From assembly GCA_900556885.1 (NCBI GenBank), contig UNSQ01000023.1:1-9261 (forward strand): DNA of 9,261 nucleotides, read 5' to 3'. A program made the translations under genes and the position numbers. This document shows, piece after piece, positions 1-6,549 of this stretch (positions within the stretch are counted from its first letter, which is position 1; each line of letters begins with the position of its first letter). The stretch comes from Candidatus Saccharimonadota bacterium. Lineage in GTDB: Bacteria > Patescibacteriota > Saccharimonadia > Saccharimonadales > Saccharimonadaceae. The notes under the pieces were generated by a model. The model searched no databases. It was not told where the DNA came from and worked only from the letters and a program-made list of their open reading frames with translations.

Positions 1-26
1 ATGCTTATTATATCAATGTCACACAT

Positions 27-58
27 AAAAGAATAGACACTCATCAGAATGTCTACTC
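27..58 (-). terminator. Intrinsic terminator after the small WxL-like gene
   Basis: Read on the minus strand, positions 58-47 and 42-31 form an uninterrupted 12-bp stem with two G-U pairs and a four-base loop (43-46). The stem is followed at once by four U residues (30-27). It begins 26 nt after the stop codon of the gene ending at 85, where a rho-independent terminator is expected. The U run is short, so efficiency may be moderate. It probably ends the whole surface-protein module. Positions 1-26 beyond it hold nothing I recognise. Confidence 0.75.
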
Positions 59-84
59 TCGCTTAATAAACTAAGTCTTTTTTA

Positions 85-741
85 TTAAATAGCCGTGACA
101 GTTTGAGTCATTGGAAGAATGTATGTACCCGATAGCTGACCAGCCGGAATGTCCTGCTTTAGACCAATGCCCGTAATGTATCCTTCCCATATTTTGTCAG
201 CACCGGCTGAAGCGGACATTAAGGTAATCGGAGTGCTTCCAGAAAATGACGCTGAGCTACCTTTTGTAATACCGGTAAGTGTAGTCGAAGATCCAGACTC
301 TGGAGTAACCGTGCCTGCTGACGGATCGACAGTTAGTCGACCTTGAGCGGCGGTGCCGTTATATTTGTACTGCCTACCACCTGCTGCACCCCATACGCCA
401 GTTCCTGGAGTAGTTGCATTGAGGGTCAGAGTCCAACCGTTATCTGCAGCGCCTGTATTTAATACATAAATACGATCCGTGTTATTACCAAACGTACCCG
501 TAGACAGCTGAGCAGTCCCCTTAACAGTTACCGCGCTCATCGCGAATGTTGGAGGATTTACAGGCGTGAGTCCAGGAGTGTCGGTAATGACAGTAGTCAA
601 TGTTCCAGGGTTGATTGTCTGAGAAAGCTTAGAATTAGCGGTAGACACCGCATTAGCAACAGAGGAGTTCGCCATACTATACAATCCCAATAGACCAATC
701 ACGCCTACGCTCGCAACGATCAATAATGTTAACTTTTTCAT
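85..741 (-). CDS. Small secreted WxL-like domain surface protein
   Basis: A 218-aa exported protein. Residues 1-31 form a Sec signal: MKK, a hydrophobic stretch at about 4-20, and a possible ANA cleavage site near residue 31. The rest is a Thr/Ser/Gly-rich all-beta domain without cysteine. Its pattern resembles the Firmicutes WxL domain, which binds peptidoglycan non-covalently: an opening INPGTL motif, GWTLTL in the middle (Trp-x-Leu), and a closing GTYILPMTQTVTA. The second classical WxL motif is changed, so this is a divergent member. The same domain ends the large RCC1 protein at 1517-3937: compare GWSVVLSA, YMFNG, GISKG and GTYELPMTLTVTA. The ATG at 741 is preceded by TAAGGAG (747-753) with 5-nt spacing. 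It has a promoter-like sequence of its own and a terminator downstream, so it may be expressed more strongly than its neighbours. The export and domain calls are firm; the binding target is inferred. Confidence 0.85.
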   Translation of the reverse strand: MKKLTLLIVASVGVIGLLGLYSMANSSVANAVSTANSKLSQTINPGTLTTVITDTPGLTPVNPPTFAMSAVTVKGTAQLSTGTFGNNTDRIYVLNTGAADNGWTLTLNATTPGTGVWGAAGGRQYKYNGTAAQGRLTVDPSAGTVTPESGSSTTLTGITKGSSASFSGSTPITLMSASAGADKIWEGYITGIGLKQDIPAGQLSGTYILPMTQTVTAI

Positions 742-775
742 TTTTTCTCCTTACTTAATTGATTTAATTTATTAC

Positions 776-804
776 ATTATAACTTATTATGCTTACTTTT
801 TCAT
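776..804 (-). promoter_or_regulatory. Putative sigma-70 promoter of the small WxL-like gene
   Basis: On the minus strand there is a perfect -10 TATAAT at 781-776. A 4/6-match -35 (ATGAAA, 804-799) lies 17 bp upstream and overlaps the stop of the preceding gene. Transcription would start near 769 and leave a short leader of about 27 nt containing the TAAGGAG ribosome site. The surroundings are very AT-rich, so a chance TATAAT is possible. Confidence 0.5.
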
Positions 805-1508
805 TTATCCCTCTTTTTCTGTTTTTTAACAATAAATAACATAATGAACGCCGCAACAATTACACCAATACCAGCAGCCATAATCATCCATAAATTAATT
901 CCCGTATTAGCCAAAGCCTTACTTATCTCTTTAACAATCTTTGGAATACCAATAACATCTTCAATGGTCTTTTCCACGGTCTTTTTCGGAGTAGTAAATG
1001 AAAAATCAGCAAACCGCACTATTTCCGGGGATGTTGCATTAGCCTTCAGTTTAGCTGTAACACGACCGTTATGGGTGTATTCTGGGGCTGGCGGCATAAA
1101 ATTGTCGCCTGGATGATTATTCTGCCAATTTGAAAAATCCAACATCCATATATTTCCCTTAACTTTAAACTCACGATTCCGCCCTAAAACAAAAGTCCTA
1201 CCACCAAACTCAACCTTCAGATCGTGCTGACCTGTATCAGGATTAACCACCGTATGGACCGCGTCATAAACGCCATATACCAACAGGTCTTTCCCATTTA
1301 CCAAATCAAACTTAGAGAATTTTGACGGAAAAGTCGGACAAATTGGCTCATTCATCTGGCTACCTGTTTCCAGAGAATCGCGAGCGCAATCAGTAATAAC
1401 TTGCGACAAATTAGAGCTAGCCGACGAATCTGCAAAAGCCGAATAAGGGCTGCTAAAAGTAGCTAGTAATGTTATGATGATGAATAATTTTTTTACTCTA
1501 TTTTTCAT
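801..1508 (-). CDS. Sec-exported surface protein with LANTG-type C-terminal anchor
   Basis: A protein of 235 aa from the ATG at 1508. I prefer this start because GTAAGG (1520-1515) lies 6 nt before it; the in-frame TTG at 1514 would have no spacing. Residues 1-26 are a signal peptide: MKNRVKK, a hydrophobic core, then AFA before Asp27. Next come a cysteine pair (C41, C57) and a beta-rich region (about 67-170) with the rhythm of an Ig-like domain, including VEFGGRTFVLGRN and GNIWMLDF. A helical Lys/Glu-rich linker follows. The C-terminus has LANTG (199-203), one transmembrane segment (about 206-227) and the tail KKQKKRDK, the layout of a sortase sorting signal; LAxTG is known for class E sortases. 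Without a sortase it would be a simple membrane anchor. The stop of the upstream RCC1 gene lies inside its ribosome site, so the two are probably co-translated. I do not recognise the family. Confidence 0.8.
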   Translation of the reverse strand: MKNRVKKLFIIITLLATFSSPYSAFADSSASSNLSQVITDCARDSLETGSQMNEPICPTFPSKFSKFDLVNGKDLLVYGVYDAVHTVVNPDTGQHDLKVEFGGRTFVLGRNREFKVKGNIWMLDFSNWQNNHPGDNFMPPAPEYTHNGRVTAKLKANATSPEIVRFADFSFTTPKKTVEKTIEDVIGIPKIVKEISKALANTGINLWMIMAAGIGVIVAAFIMLFIVKKQKKRDK

Positions 1509-1516
1509 ACTCAACC

Positions 1517-3937
1517 TTACTGCGCTGTTACCGTTAATGTCATTGGCAATTCATAAGTTCCTGGTTTTTGATATGCTGGAATAGTCTGGTTTAATCGAAC
1601 GTTCTGTAGCAAAAATGCGCACCCCAATTGACCAGTTGACCCGCCACTGCTCATCAATGTAACGCCGTTAACCGTGGCAGTTCCTACCTTAAATTGAGAG
1701 TCAACGCCCTTTGATATTCCTGACGTCTGGCAAGTTGACCCGCTCAGTGAATTGCCCGAAGCTAAGACGGATGATGTTCCAAAATTGACAGACAAAAATC
1801 CCTGATCGCCATTAGTGCCGTTGAACATATACGATTCTGCGCCAGCAGTTCGCTTCCATTTGGCGGTCGCGCCGTCAGATGCCGACAATACAACGCTCCA
1901 CCCAGAGATGGTCTGTGTATTCGTCACTTCAATTTGCTTCGAGCTTGAGTTGGACAAGAGAGCGCTGGTGGCTACGCTGCTATTGCTCATAATTGAGTTG
2001 TCAAACTTCGTACCAGTATTCGTGACTGTAGCGCCAGCATTATCCCTAAAACGAATGTCTAACGACCCAGGGGCGGTCTTAAATTCTGGATACATTGTGT
2101 AGCTATCAATACTAGATCCAGGAGCGACAGTCGTGTCAGTTGCTACGCGGACGCAATAATTTTCATTCCTGTCGAGCCCTTTATCAACAAGCGCCAAATC
2201 CCACACACCCACTTCGCCAGCAGATATTTTTTGCGCATTCGTGAACGTTCCAGCCACTCCGCTTTTTCTCACCAGACTTTGAGGTCGAGAAGCAATAGTT
2301 CCCGCCGGCAGTTCTGGATCAGTCGAGTTGCTATTGATATTAGTGCCGTCAGCGGGACCGCTCGCAGAATAAGCAAGTTTTGACACTCCGGTCACGACTT
2401 GCCAATCTGAACTACTTACCGCCGAACAAGTTGCCGTGCTACCCTTTTTTGCATATTCGACACGCAGCTTCATTGACGAGGATTCAACGGCTCCCCCTGG
2501 AGGTGCTATTAGCGCAGGACGCATGACAGGACTATTACTCGACTGGCCATTCCCTATCTGACCCTTGTTATTATTACCCCAACAATACATCTCACCTGTA
2601 CGTAAAGCGCATAAAAAGTCTTTGCCTACATACATAGAAGTTTCACCGGAACTCGTAAATGGAACATTCACTTTTACAGGGGCGGGCAAATATCCCGTAA
2701 TAGACCCGTTACCCATTTGACCCTTAGAATTAGCACCCCAACAATAAATTTCGCCAGTGTTTAATACCATACACGTAAATTCGCCGCCAGCGTAAACATT
2801 TTTAACAGTCTTTCCTCCAGAAAGGATACTACTACCAAAAGAAACTCTTGAAGCAATATTTCTATAGCCCATTGCTGTAACACCCAACTGACCCTTGGTA
2901 TTTTTTCCCCAACAATACACTTCTTGACCGCCAGAAATAACAGCACAGGCATGTGAATCACCAGCAGATATTGACTCAACTTTTTTTCCATTAAAACCTT
3001 TGACTTCAGTAGGATATTGAGTTCTACCAGCAGCAAGTCCTACTCCAGTCCTTCCCGTAATATTAGACCCCCAGCAGAATGCTGTGCCTTCAACTGTCGA
3101 AGCACACGTAAATTTATCTCCTGCAACAACCTGTTTAACCGATTCCGTCCCAAAGTTATTCATATTAACTGCTGTTGGCGTGGTTGAACCTAAGAGTACG
3201 TCACGACCTAATTCTCCATTTACACCTCTACCCCAACAGTACAATTTTCTCTCCGAGTTAAGCGAACAAGTATGCTCATTACCTGCCGCAATTTGAGAGA
3301 CGACTGTGGTTGCGAATTCCCTAACTGGATATGGAGCATTCCTCTGAACTATACCATTATCCCCTAGTCTTCCAGCCAACCCATAACCCCAGCAATAATC
3401 TTTATCGTCAGAAGCAATTACGCAAGTGTGATAATAACCAGTAGTAATCTGTTTTATAGTCTTACCGTTGAGTACGTCTTGTGTATATACAGGTACTGGG
3501 ACCGTTGATGAGGTGGTTGAATTAGTACCAAGAGCTCCATACTGACCATTACCCCAACAATAAACACTATCATCCGACATAATGGCGCAGCTATGCTCAT
3601 AACCGCTTCCGTATTCAGCTAATTTTTTAAAATATACACTCTTATTTTGCAGACCAACCCTCAGCCTAAAATCAGCGCCGACTTTTGGTAATGTGGCAAC
3701 GGTGTTGGTATTTGCAAGCGGACTTCCTGGATTAACACCATTGGACGACTCGTACAATCGATAAGAAACTTGCCCCACTTCAATCTGCTTGCCACCACTA
3801 GGAATAGTCGCACGACTTTGTTGCGAGATCAAAAACATAAATCCTAAAGCTGCGCTAACGACAATAAAACCGCCAAGAATAAAAAATCTCTTGGCTTTAC
3901 GGTCTTTTATTATTGATAACGTTCTATTATGTTCCAT
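1517..3937 (-). CDS. Secreted RCC1-repeat beta-propeller protein with C-terminal WxL-like domain
   Basis: A protein of 806 aa from the ATG at 3937. The open frame continues to a TTG at 4003, but that adds 22 residues ahead of a normal signal sequence and lies in promoter-like DNA. Order: basic N-terminus and signal or membrane anchor (about 18-37); first part of a beta-sandwich (53-104, YRLYESSNG to FRLRVGLQNKS); seven RCC1-type repeats (about 110-465) with YCWG/FCWG at 126-129, 181-184, 233-236, 287-290, 341-344, 398-401 and 451-454; rest of the beta-sandwich (about 488-622, with C504 and C595); WxL-like domain (about 623-806, with C736 and C773). Each repeat has two cysteines 9-11 residues apart (for example C117/C127), giving 14 in the propeller and 18 in total, fitting extracytoplasmic disulfides. 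RCC1 propellers usually bind proteins, so ligand or partner-cell binding is plausible, but the ligand is unknown. It follows the VKOR gene by 72 nt. No clear Shine-Dalgarno precedes the ATG. Confidence 0.88.
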   Translation of the reverse strand: MEHNRTLSIIKDRKAKRFFILGGFIVVSAALGFMFLISQQSRATIPSGGKQIEVGQVSYRLYESSNGVNPGSPLANTNTVATLPKVGADFRLRVGLQNKSVYFKKLAEYGSGYEHSCAIMSDDSVYCWGNGQYGALGTNSTTSSTVPVPVYTQDVLNGKTIKQITTGYYHTCVIASDDKDYCWGYGLAGRLGDNGIVQRNAPYPVREFATTVVSQIAAGNEHTCSLNSERKLYCWGRGVNGELGRDVLLGSTTPTAVNMNNFGTESVKQVVAGDKFTCASTVEGTAFCWGSNITGRTGVGLAAGRTQYPTEVKGFNGKKVESISAGDSHACAVISGGQEVYCWGKNTKGQLGVTAMGYRNIASRVSFGSSILSGGKTVKNVYAGGEFTCMVLNTGEIYCWGANSKGQMGNGSITGYLPAPVKVNVPFTSSGETSMYVGKDFLCALRTGEMYCWGNNNKGQIGNGQSSNSPVMRPALIAPPGGAVESSSMKLRVEYAKKGSTATCSAVSSSDWQVVTGVSKLAYSASGPADGTNINSNSTDPELPAGTIASRPQSLVRKSGVAGTFTNAQKISAGEVGVWDLALVDKGLDRNENYCVRVATDTTVAPGSSIDSYTMYPEFKTAPGSLDIRFRDNAGATVTNTGTKFDNSIMSNSSVATSALLSNSSSKQIEVTNTQTISGWSVVLSASDGATAKWKRTAGAESYMFNGTNGDQGFLSVNFGTSSVLASGNSLSGSTCQTSGISKGVDSQFKVGTATVNGVTLMSSGGSTGQLGCAFLLQNVRLNQTIPAYQKPGTYELPMTLTVTAQ
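2540..3610 (-). repeat. Seven degenerate RCC1-type coding repeats
   Basis: Seven in-frame repeats of 52-57 codons, measured between successive Trp codons of the YCWG/FCWG motifs. The consensus is roughly AGxxHTCxxxSxxxxYCWG, then GxxGxLG, then a variable loop, then P-x-V and GKxVKxI. On the plus strand the motif shows as a recurring CCCCAACAATA-like block (near 2577, 2737, 2907 and 3552, with variants near 3070, 3232 and 3387). The copies differ enough that they look like old duplications, not a recent expansion. Seven copies match a closed seven-bladed propeller. Confidence 0.85.
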
Positions 3938-3956
3938 GGTGGTGGTATGAATTGAG

Positions 3957-4003
3957 CATAAATATACATCATAAATATACCATAAGCACTTTATATAAAG
4001 CAA
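3957..4003 (-). promoter_or_regulatory. Putative promoter region of the RCC1/surface module
   Basis: The 72-nt AT-rich gap after the VKOR gene holds two copies of CATAAATATAC on the plus strand (3957-3967 and 3970-3980). On the minus strand each gives a TATATT -10-like box (3966-3961 and 3979-3974). The upstream copy is preceded by TGG and so forms an extended -10 (TGGTATATT). A weak -35 (TTGCTT, 4003-3998) lies 18 bp before it. A perfect 12-bp palindrome CTTTATATAAAG (3989-4000) sits over the spacer and part of the -35 and could be an operator. Starts near 3967 or 3954 would give leaders of about 17-30 nt. Confidence 0.4.
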
Positions 4004-4009
4004 GCAAAA

Positions 4010-4618
4010 CTAGAACAATTGGCTGCCGAATTTGGCGATTATCGCGACAATTACCACGACAACCAACGATATTATAGTAAGCACATCATATCCACCACCA
4101 ACGATCTTCTGCGCACAACGACAAGAGATATTTTTCTGTAGAACATTATAGCGCGTCAAACCGAGTATAATCATCAGCATTCCAAGATCCAAGGTCAAAC
4201 ACCATGGACAAAGTACACCAATTTCAACGTAGCTCATATAAAACATCCAAATAGCAAATATCATTCCGATGATAGCACCAGCCTGCGCCGCCTGCATAAA
4301 CCACTTCGGAAACTTTGCTCCCGCCAACAACGCCACTGCAATTGTTACCATAACAGGCAAAGTCATCACGCCGATGAAACTATTTGGAAATCCTAAAATA
4401 GCCGCCGACCAATGATTCGCCACCGCCGAACAGCTTAAGGCTGAGCTAAAATCGCAACTTAATACAGCGTGAGAGTTTTTTGCTAATTCTAAGGCTTCAA
4501 TAGATAATACGAATGATGCCAATAACCCCAGTCCACTACCGACAAGCATTACAAACACCGCCAAATTTTGCTTTTTCAAGTCTTCGTGAAATATCCAGTT
4601 TTTGATTTTATTAAACAT
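4010..4618 (-). CDS. VKOR-family disulfide-bond forming membrane protein
   Basis: A 202-aa member of the vitamin K epoxide reductase family. Bacterial members re-oxidise DsbA-like thiol oxidases and pass the electrons to quinone. Five membrane segments are visible at about 18-43, 76-99, 107-130, 137-156 and 177-197. The redox residues are present: loop cysteines C55 and C63 (SCDFSSALSC), the GFPNSFIG motif (76-83) after them, and the CPWC active site (137-140). An additional CRC (166-168) lies after the fourth membrane segment. There is no fused thioredoxin domain, so a separate partner is needed and is not evident in this window. The start overlaps the upstream thioredoxin-like gene by 8 nt, and only a weak GTGAG site precedes it, so translational coupling is likely. 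The cysteine-rich secreted RCC1 protein directly downstream is a likely client. Family assignment is confident; the client is inferred. Confidence 0.93.
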   Translation of the reverse strand: MFNKIKNWIFHEDLKKQNLAVFVMLVGSGLGLLASFVLSIEALELAKNSHAVLSCDFSSALSCSAVANHWSAAILGFPNSFIGVMTLPVMVTIAVALLAGAKFPKWFMQAAQAGAIIGMIFAIWMFYMSYVEIGVLCPWCLTLDLGMLMIILGLTRYNVLQKNISCRCAQKIVGGGYDVLTIISLVVVVIVAIIAKFGSQLF

Positions 4619-4868
4619 AAAAACTCACTTCGCTAATTGTTGGTAGCGGCAAGCCACGCCAGAGGTTTTGCAATTGACCACTGTCGCTCAGCGCAATAAT
4701 TGTTGGATATTCCACAATATCATACACTTCGCAAAAATTATTACCTTCTGCAGAATCAGGACTCATCTCCTCTAAAACATGACCAGTTTGTCGGCTAAAA
4801 TCACGTAGAAAGTCTGCAACTTGGCGCGCATAATCGCTTTCCGAACGATAAATCACAACTACTCGCAT
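4611..4868 (-). CDS. Small thioredoxin-fold protein lacking the CXXC motif
   Basis: An 85-aa protein without signal peptide, so probably cytoplasmic. The start MRVVVIYRS looks like the first strand of a thioredoxin or glutaredoxin. YDIVEYPTIIALSDSGQ (49-65) matches the conserved second half, with the cis-proline at P55 and a Gly at 72. Where the active-site CXXC should be, the sequence reads SDYA (11-14), and the only cysteine is C46. It cannot be an ordinary dithiol oxidoreductase; a binding, chaperone or monothiol role is possible. Its ATG shares one base with the TAA of nrdR (TAATG at 4870-4866), and its 3' end overlaps the VKOR gene by 8 nt, so the three genes are translated together. The partnership with VKOR rests on position only, and their compartments appear different. 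Confidence 0.75.
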   Translation of the reverse strand: MRVVVIYRSESDYARQVADFLRDFSRQTGHVLEEMSPDSAEGNNFCEVYDIVEYPTIIALSDSGQLQNLWRGLPLPTISEVSFYV

Positions 4869-5323
4869 TACAATTCCCGCTCGCCCTTACTGCGTCGCTT
4901 CGCTAAGATCTCCACAAAATCGTCCAACGTCTTAAACTCATAAAAAACGCTAGCAAAACGAACATACGCCACTTCGTTGCGTTTTTCTAATTCGTCCAAA
5001 ACTTGATCGCCAATCTGTTTTGACGTAACTTCCGATTCGCCCAACGCATATAAAGAGTCTTCAACTGCCGTAATGATATTATCGACTTCCTCGTCAGACT
5101 TAAAGAATTTTCCGACCGAACGGCGCGTCGAATTCGCCAATTTCACCCGGTCAAACAGCTCACGATCACCATTTTTCTTTATCACCGCCAGGTTCGGTTT
5201 TTCAACTCGCTCATACGTAGTAAATCGCTTGCCATCTGGAGTTTCTCTACGACGTCGAATCGCGGCACCGTCAGAAACTTCGCGTGACTCGATAACGCGA
5301 CTATTGCCGATATTAAACACCAT
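4868..5323 (-). CDS. nrdR: NrdR-type transcriptional repressor lacking zinc-ribbon cysteines
   Basis: A 151-aa protein close to the usual NrdR length. NrdR represses ribonucleotide reductase genes in response to dATP/ATP bound in its ATP cone. The family signature is clear: SRVIESREV, IRRRRE (RRRR at 23-26), RFTTYERVE (33-41), an ATP cone from about 46 to 135 (VIKKNGDRELFDRVKL near its start), and VAYVRFASVFYEF (118-130). Normal NrdR starts with a CxxC pair and has a second CxxC just after RRRR. Here the N-terminus is MVFNIGNS and the second site reads ETPDGK, so all four zinc ligands are absent; the whole protein contains no cysteine. The start is fixed by AAGGAG (5337-5332) 8 nt upstream, formed by the last codons of ftsZ, so a missed N-terminus is unlikely. 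The gap to ftsZ is 5 nt. Regulatory activity remains plausible but DNA binding may be altered. Confidence 0.9.
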   Translation of the reverse strand: MVFNIGNSRVIESREVSDGAAIRRRRETPDGKRFTTYERVEKPNLAVIKKNGDRELFDRVKLANSTRRSVGKFFKSDEEVDNIITAVEDSLYALGESEVTSKQIGDQVLDELEKRNEVAYVRFASVFYEFKTLDDFVEILAKRRSKGEREL

Positions 5324-5328
5324 TTTGT

Positions 5329-6522
5329 CTACTCCTTGTTCTTCTTTCGTCGCCTCAGAAATGCCGGCGTATCGTCCTCGTCATCGTCAGCTTCAACAGT
5401 TGGATTTTCCCAAATATTAGTCTCTGGCTCAGCCGCAAAACTTTCGGCAGATTCTTCCTTATCCAACTCTAGGTCAATATTTTTAACCATTTCGTCATCA
5501 ACTTCTGTTTCAGCAGGTTTCGTATCGTCACCTACGGTCAAGCTAACTTCCTGCTGGCGGAATGTATCGCTATCAAATCCTGTCGCAATCACCGTAATGA
5601 CCAGTTCGTCTTCCATTTCCGGCTTCAAAGTCGCACCAAAAATAATGTTGGCGTTCGGACTAACGGCGCTAGTAATAATTTCTGCGGCTTCCTGAATTTC
5701 TGCCATACTCATATCGTAACCACCAGTTACATTGAACAATACACCCTTGGCGCCATCAATCGACACCTCAATTAGCGGGCTTTCAATAGCTTGCTGTGCC
5801 GCCTGAACCGCTCGGTCATCACCGCTCGCTCGCCCAATTCCCATCAGAGCCGAACCAGCATTACTCATAATCGCCTTAACATCGGCAAAGTCAAGGTTAA
5901 TCAAACCATGCTCAGTAATCAGTTCAGAAATACCCTGAACGCCCTGCCTCAAAACGTCATCGGCAATCTTAAATGTTTCTAGTAGCGGCGTTCGACGATC
6001 AATAGTTTGCAATAATCTGTCATTTGGAATAGTAATCAAGGTATCAACCTCGCGTCCCAAGTGAGAAATCGCCCAATCCGCATTAACTCGGCGCTTCTCA
6101 CCCTCAAAGCTAAACGGTCGAGTTGCCACGCCAACTACCAAAATACCAAGTTCGCGCGCCACTTCTGCCACGACATAACCAGCACCAGAACCAGTTCCGC
6201 CACCAGCACCAATTGTTACGAATACCATGTCCGCACCCTCTAGCGCTTCCCTGATTTCGTCACGAGATTCATTAGCTGCGGCCTCACCAACAGTAGGGTC
6301 GGCACCGGCACCCAAGCCATTAGTTGCGTCACGACCAAGATGAATTTTTATGTCAGCCTTCGAATTATGCAACGCCTGGGCGTCCGTATTCATAGCAATG
6401 AACTGAACGCCAGTTAGACCAGCGTCTTTCATTCGATTTATAGCTGAACCACCAGCGCCGCCGACACCGACGACTTTTATGCTGGCAAATGTTTGAACTT
6501 CACTTGGTTGTATTTGCGGCAT
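5329..6522 (-). CDS. ftsZ: Cell division protein FtsZ
   Basis: A 397-aa tubulin-like GTPase that polymerises into the cytokinetic ring. Visible motifs: VVGVGGAGGSAINRM (17-31), NTDAQAL (45-51), the tubulin signature GGGTGSG (107-113), ATRPFSFEG (133-141) and the T7 loop NLDFADVKAIM (209-219), which carries the aspartates that complete GTP hydrolysis in the neighbouring subunit. The core ends near 318. An acidic linker (about 330-383) then leads to the conserved C-terminal peptide TPAFLRRR (385-392), which binds FtsA and other partners, followed by a basic KKNKE. All catalytic elements appear intact. The ATG has GAGGG (6532-6528) 5 nt upstream. The gene follows ftsA by 37 nt, and that gap holds a possible extended -10 promoter. 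Its last codons form the ribosome site of nrdR. Confidence 0.98.
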   Translation of the reverse strand: MPQIQPSEVQTFASIKVVGVGGAGGSAINRMKDAGLTGVQFIAMNTDAQALHNSKADIKIHLGRDATNGLGAGADPTVGEAAANESRDEIREALEGADMVFVTIGAGGGTGSGAGYVVAEVARELGILVVGVATRPFSFEGEKRRVNADWAISHLGREVDTLITIPNDRLLQTIDRRTPLLETFKIADDVLRQGVQGISELITEHGLINLDFADVKAIMSNAGSALMGIGRASGDDRAVQAAQQAIESPLIEVSIDGAKGVLFNVTGGYDMSMAEIQEAAEIITSAVSPNANIIFGATLKPEMEDELVITVIATGFDSDTFRQQEVSLTVGDDTKPAETEVDDEMVKNIDLELDKEESAESFAAEPETNIWENPTVEADDDEDDTPAFLRRRKKNKE

Positions 6523-6549
6523 ATATTCCCTCTCTTAATCCTTACATAA

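Noticed and set aside
1..30. An RNA gene or NrdR box in the AT-rich window edge
   Set aside because: No palindrome of the NrdR-box type and no tRNA-like structure is visible; the stretch is short and cut by the window edge.
1509..1514. TTG start two codons upstream of the LANTG protein
   Set aside because: GTAAGG ends directly at this TTG, leaving no spacing, while it is 6 nt before the ATG at 1508.
2761..3036. Second minus-strand frame of 91 codons inside the RCC1 repeats
   Set aside because: It is an out-of-frame shadow of the repeat region; the main frame shows clear, regular propeller motifs.
2540..3610. Periodic CCCCAACAATA-like blocks as a CRISPR or regulatory repeat array
   Set aside because: The spacing of about 156-171 nt is a multiple of three and the blocks encode the YCWG motif of the RCC1 repeats; they are coding.
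3938..4003. N-terminal extension of the RCC1 protein from a TTG at 4003
   Set aside because: It adds 22 residues (starting MLYIKC) ahead of a complete signal sequence, has no ribosome site and covers the promoter-like repeats. The ATG at 3937 fits better.
4868..5323. Frameshift or misassembly explaining the missing NrdR cysteines
   Set aside because: The frame is continuous, the ribosome site is well placed, and both lost CxxC sites are separate in sequence with conserved family residues between them.
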